A stretch of DNA of 63,130 bases from Oscillospiraceae bacterium. GTDB taxonomy: Bacteria > Bacillota > Clostridia > Monoglobales > Monoglobaceae. Below are positions 61,445-63,130 of this stretch, piece after piece. The position numbers and the translations under genes are program-made. The notes below the pieces were generated by a model. That model made no database searches and was not told where the DNA came from. It was given only the letters and a program-made list of their open reading frames with translations. Numbering within the stretch: position 1 is the first letter of the stretch; each line of letters starts with the position of its first letter. The stretch is from contig SVJR01000005.1 of the NCBI GenBank assembly GCA_015068845.1, positions 1-63,130 of the forward strand, written 5' to 3'.

Positions 61445-62158
61445 CTATTTGTCGATTTTCCAATCGTCCAGACCCGTTTGTATCGCATTCATCATACGGG
61501 TTTTAAAGTGGTGGTCTGTGTTTTGTCTTTCGTTTATAAAGTCCTTCATCTCCTGCCGTTTTGAAACGCCGTCCATAGGACAGGGGTTGTGGACAATCGG
61601 GAGATTTTCACGCCTTGCATATCCCTTTATATCACCCTCAGGAACATATATTAGCGGTCTTATAACCTTCATATCCACCCTTGACAAATATGTAACCGGC
61701 GAAAAGCAGTTGAGTCTGCCCTCGTAAAACAGCGACAGAAAGAATGTTTCGATTACATCCTCGTTATGGTGGCCAAGCGCAACCTTGTTGCAGCCGTGCT
61801 CCCTTGCCATATCGTTCACTGCACCACGGCGCATTTTGGCACAAAGCGAGCAGGGGTTCTTTTCCTTCCTGACTTCAAAAAGGATTTCCGCAATGTCGGT
61901 ATCCTTAACGATATACTCCACACCCAGCCCGTCGCAGAGTTCCTTTACGGGTGAATAGTCAACACCCTCGAAGCCCATATTGAGTGTGACACCCATTACC
62001 TCGAACGGAACCTCAGAAAATCTGCGGTATGCGCTGAGCGCACAAAGCAGGGCAAGGCTGTCCTTGCCGCCCGAAACGCCCACCGCAATTCTATCGCCGG
62101 CTTCAATCATATTATAGTCTTGAATTGCCCGCCGCATATGGCTTAGTATTCTTCTCAT
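61445..62158 (-). CDS. ttcA: TtcA-family tRNA 2-thiocytidine synthetase-like PP-loop protein, 237 aa
   Basis: Adenylating PP-loop SGGKDS (29-34), the CxxC pair in NPCSLCAKMRRGA (~111) and a later Cys in HNPCPMDGVSKR, the iron-sulfur set of TtcA, plus ALGHHNEDVIETFF. Thiolates cytidine 32 of tRNA in characterised relatives. Its ATG directly abuts the rdgB stop, so translation is coupled. Confidence 0.9.
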   Translation of the reverse strand: MRRILSHMRRAIQDYNMIEAGDRIAVGVSGGKDSLALLCALSAYRRFSEVPFEVMGVTLNMGFEGVDYSPVKELCDGLGVEYIVKDTDIAEILFEVRKEKNPCSLCAKMRRGAVNDMAREHGCNKVALGHHNEDVIETFFLSLFYEGRLNCFSPVTYLSRVDMKVIRPLIYVPEGDIKGYARRENLPIVHNPCPMDGVSKRQEMKDFINERQNTDHHFKTRMMNAIQTGLDDWKIDK

Positions 62159-62740
62159 TTAACCAAGATACTCCTTTAGAAGTTTAAGTGCATTAAAACG
62201 GTGGCTCACCGAATTTTTCACATCTGCCGCAATCTCCGCCATAGACGAGTCAAACTGCGGAAGGTAAAACACAGGGTCATAGCCAAAGCCGTTTTCGCCG
62301 TGCTTTTCAAATAAGATTCTGCCCTCTGCCTCACCACGGAAGGTTTTGGGCTCCTCGCCCGGAATCGCAAGGGCAATAACACATACAAAGCGTGCAGTTC
62401 TTTCCGCCTCGGGAACATTCTTAAGCTCATCAAGCAATTTATTTATATTCTCGTCATCGGTTGCATTTTCACCTGCAAAGCGTGCCGTAAAGATACCCGG
62501 TCTGCCTTGAAGCGCATCAACCGAAAGACCGCTATCGTCAGCAATCGCAGGAGCACCGCTTGCCTCCATTATCGTAACCGCCTTTTTAAGGGCATTTTCC
62601 TCAAAGGTACTGCCATCCTCAATCACATCCAAATCACCAAAACCTGCTGCGTCCTGAGTGATAAGTTCAACACTTTCACCCAAAATCGCCTGCATCTCGG
62701 CTGCCTTGTGAGGGTTTTTGCTTGCTAAGATAAGTTTCAT
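62159..62740 (-). CDS. rdgB: XTP/dITP diphosphatase RdgB (Ham1), 193 aa
   Basis: House-cleaning pyrophosphatase removing dITP, dXTP and XTP. Motifs ASKNPHKAAEM (8-17), DDSGLSVDALQGRPGIFTAR, and C-terminal GFGYDPVF and KNSVSHRFNALK. Standard length. First gene of rdgB-ttcA-permease; divergent from gap. Confidence 0.96.
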   Translation of the reverse strand: MKLILASKNPHKAAEMQAILGESVELITQDAAGFGDLDVIEDGSTFEENALKKAVTIMEASGAPAIADDSGLSVDALQGRPGIFTARFAGENATDDENINKLLDELKNVPEAERTARFVCVIALAIPGEEPKTFRGEAEGRILFEKHGENGFGYDPVFYLPQFDSSMAEIAADVKNSVSHRFNALKLLKEYLG

Positions 62741-62906
62741 AAGCTACCGTTCCTTTTGTTATAATTCATATAATATATATATCATATTTTTTCGATGTTG
62801 TAAATATTGATAGTTGCAAATTTAAAATTTTTATGTTATACTGTAGAATGTTATGCAAGTATTTAACACAAAAGTTAAATTTTTAACAATTTTTTAGAAA
62901 AAAGAC

Positions 62907-62935
62907 TTGTATAATTCGGAAAAATAAGGTAAAAT
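62907..62935 (+). promoter_or_regulatory. Promoter of gap
   Basis: TTGTAT (62,907-62,912), 17-bp spacer, TAAAAT (62,930-62,935), followed by a short leader and SD TGGAGG. Confidence 0.75.
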
Positions 62936-62953
62936 ATTATTAATAACATATAA

Positions 62954-63130
<177 letters not shown>

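Overview
The window looks like the chromosome of a low-to-moderate GC, Gram-positive, anaerobic gut-type member of the Clostridia. The evidence is the paired glgC/glgD genes, AddB instead of RecBC, S-layer-homology (SLH) surface proteins, LplABC-type sugar importers, many AraC-type regulators, consensus sigma-A promoters and short-loop U-tract terminators. The mix of SLH proteins with uronate and pectin genes recalls pectin specialists such as Monoglobus; that placement is inference. No phage, conjugative element or CRISPR array is present.

Region 1 (1-14,800, all minus strand) encodes extracellular machinery: a huge secreted protein with sialidase-type Asp-boxes that runs off the left edge, a 901-aa N-terminal-SLH protein, a 1546-aa modular protein with C-terminal SLH domains, its soluble 554-aa relative, and a solute-binding lipoprotein. 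Region 2 (14,900-25,500) is a carbohydrate-uptake and redox-enzyme locus: an amidohydrolase, three Gfo/Idh/MocA oxidoreductases, two ABC permeases, a GH4 enzyme with the CHEV motif of alpha-galacturonidases, and two AraC regulators. The control region between the first AraC gene and the oxidoreductases occurs three times: intact at 19.05 kb, in front of the 1546-aa surface protein at 11.1 kb, and in a decayed duplicate at 22.4-23.0 kb that now drives the permease genes. This suggests one regulon linking glycan-binding surface proteins, importer and catabolic enzymes.

Region 3 (25,500-29,200) is an apparent amino-sugar cassette (PIG-L deacetylase, PfkB kinase, NagB-like isomerase with an altered active-site motif) with a divergent AraC regulator. 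Region 4 (29,387-35,046) is uxaB-uxaA-uxaC plus a beta-lactamase-fold hydrolase; it would take the galacturonate released by GH4 to 2-keto-3-deoxygluconate. Region 5 (35,600-46,065) is a complete glycogen operon glgB-glgC-glgD-glgA-glgP plus a GH13 maltodextrin hydrolase. A tandem 124-bp structured repeat lies just after glgP.

Region 6 (46,200-63,130) is mostly housekeeping: addB without addA, a heterodimeric ABC exporter, a DUF1846 protein, glycerate kinase with an AraC gene, a DUF2975/HTH/membrane-protein cassette, tRNA-Pro(UGG), an ABC-2 polysaccharide permease, a TtcA-like enzyme, rdgB and the start of gap. Two untranslated elements stand out. One is a roughly 295-nt leader of the glycerate-kinase operon with mutually exclusive helices reaching the Shine-Dalgarno. 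The other is a roughly 400-nt orphan transcription unit (promoter 60,029-60,057, terminator 60,418-60,471) with no real reading frame.
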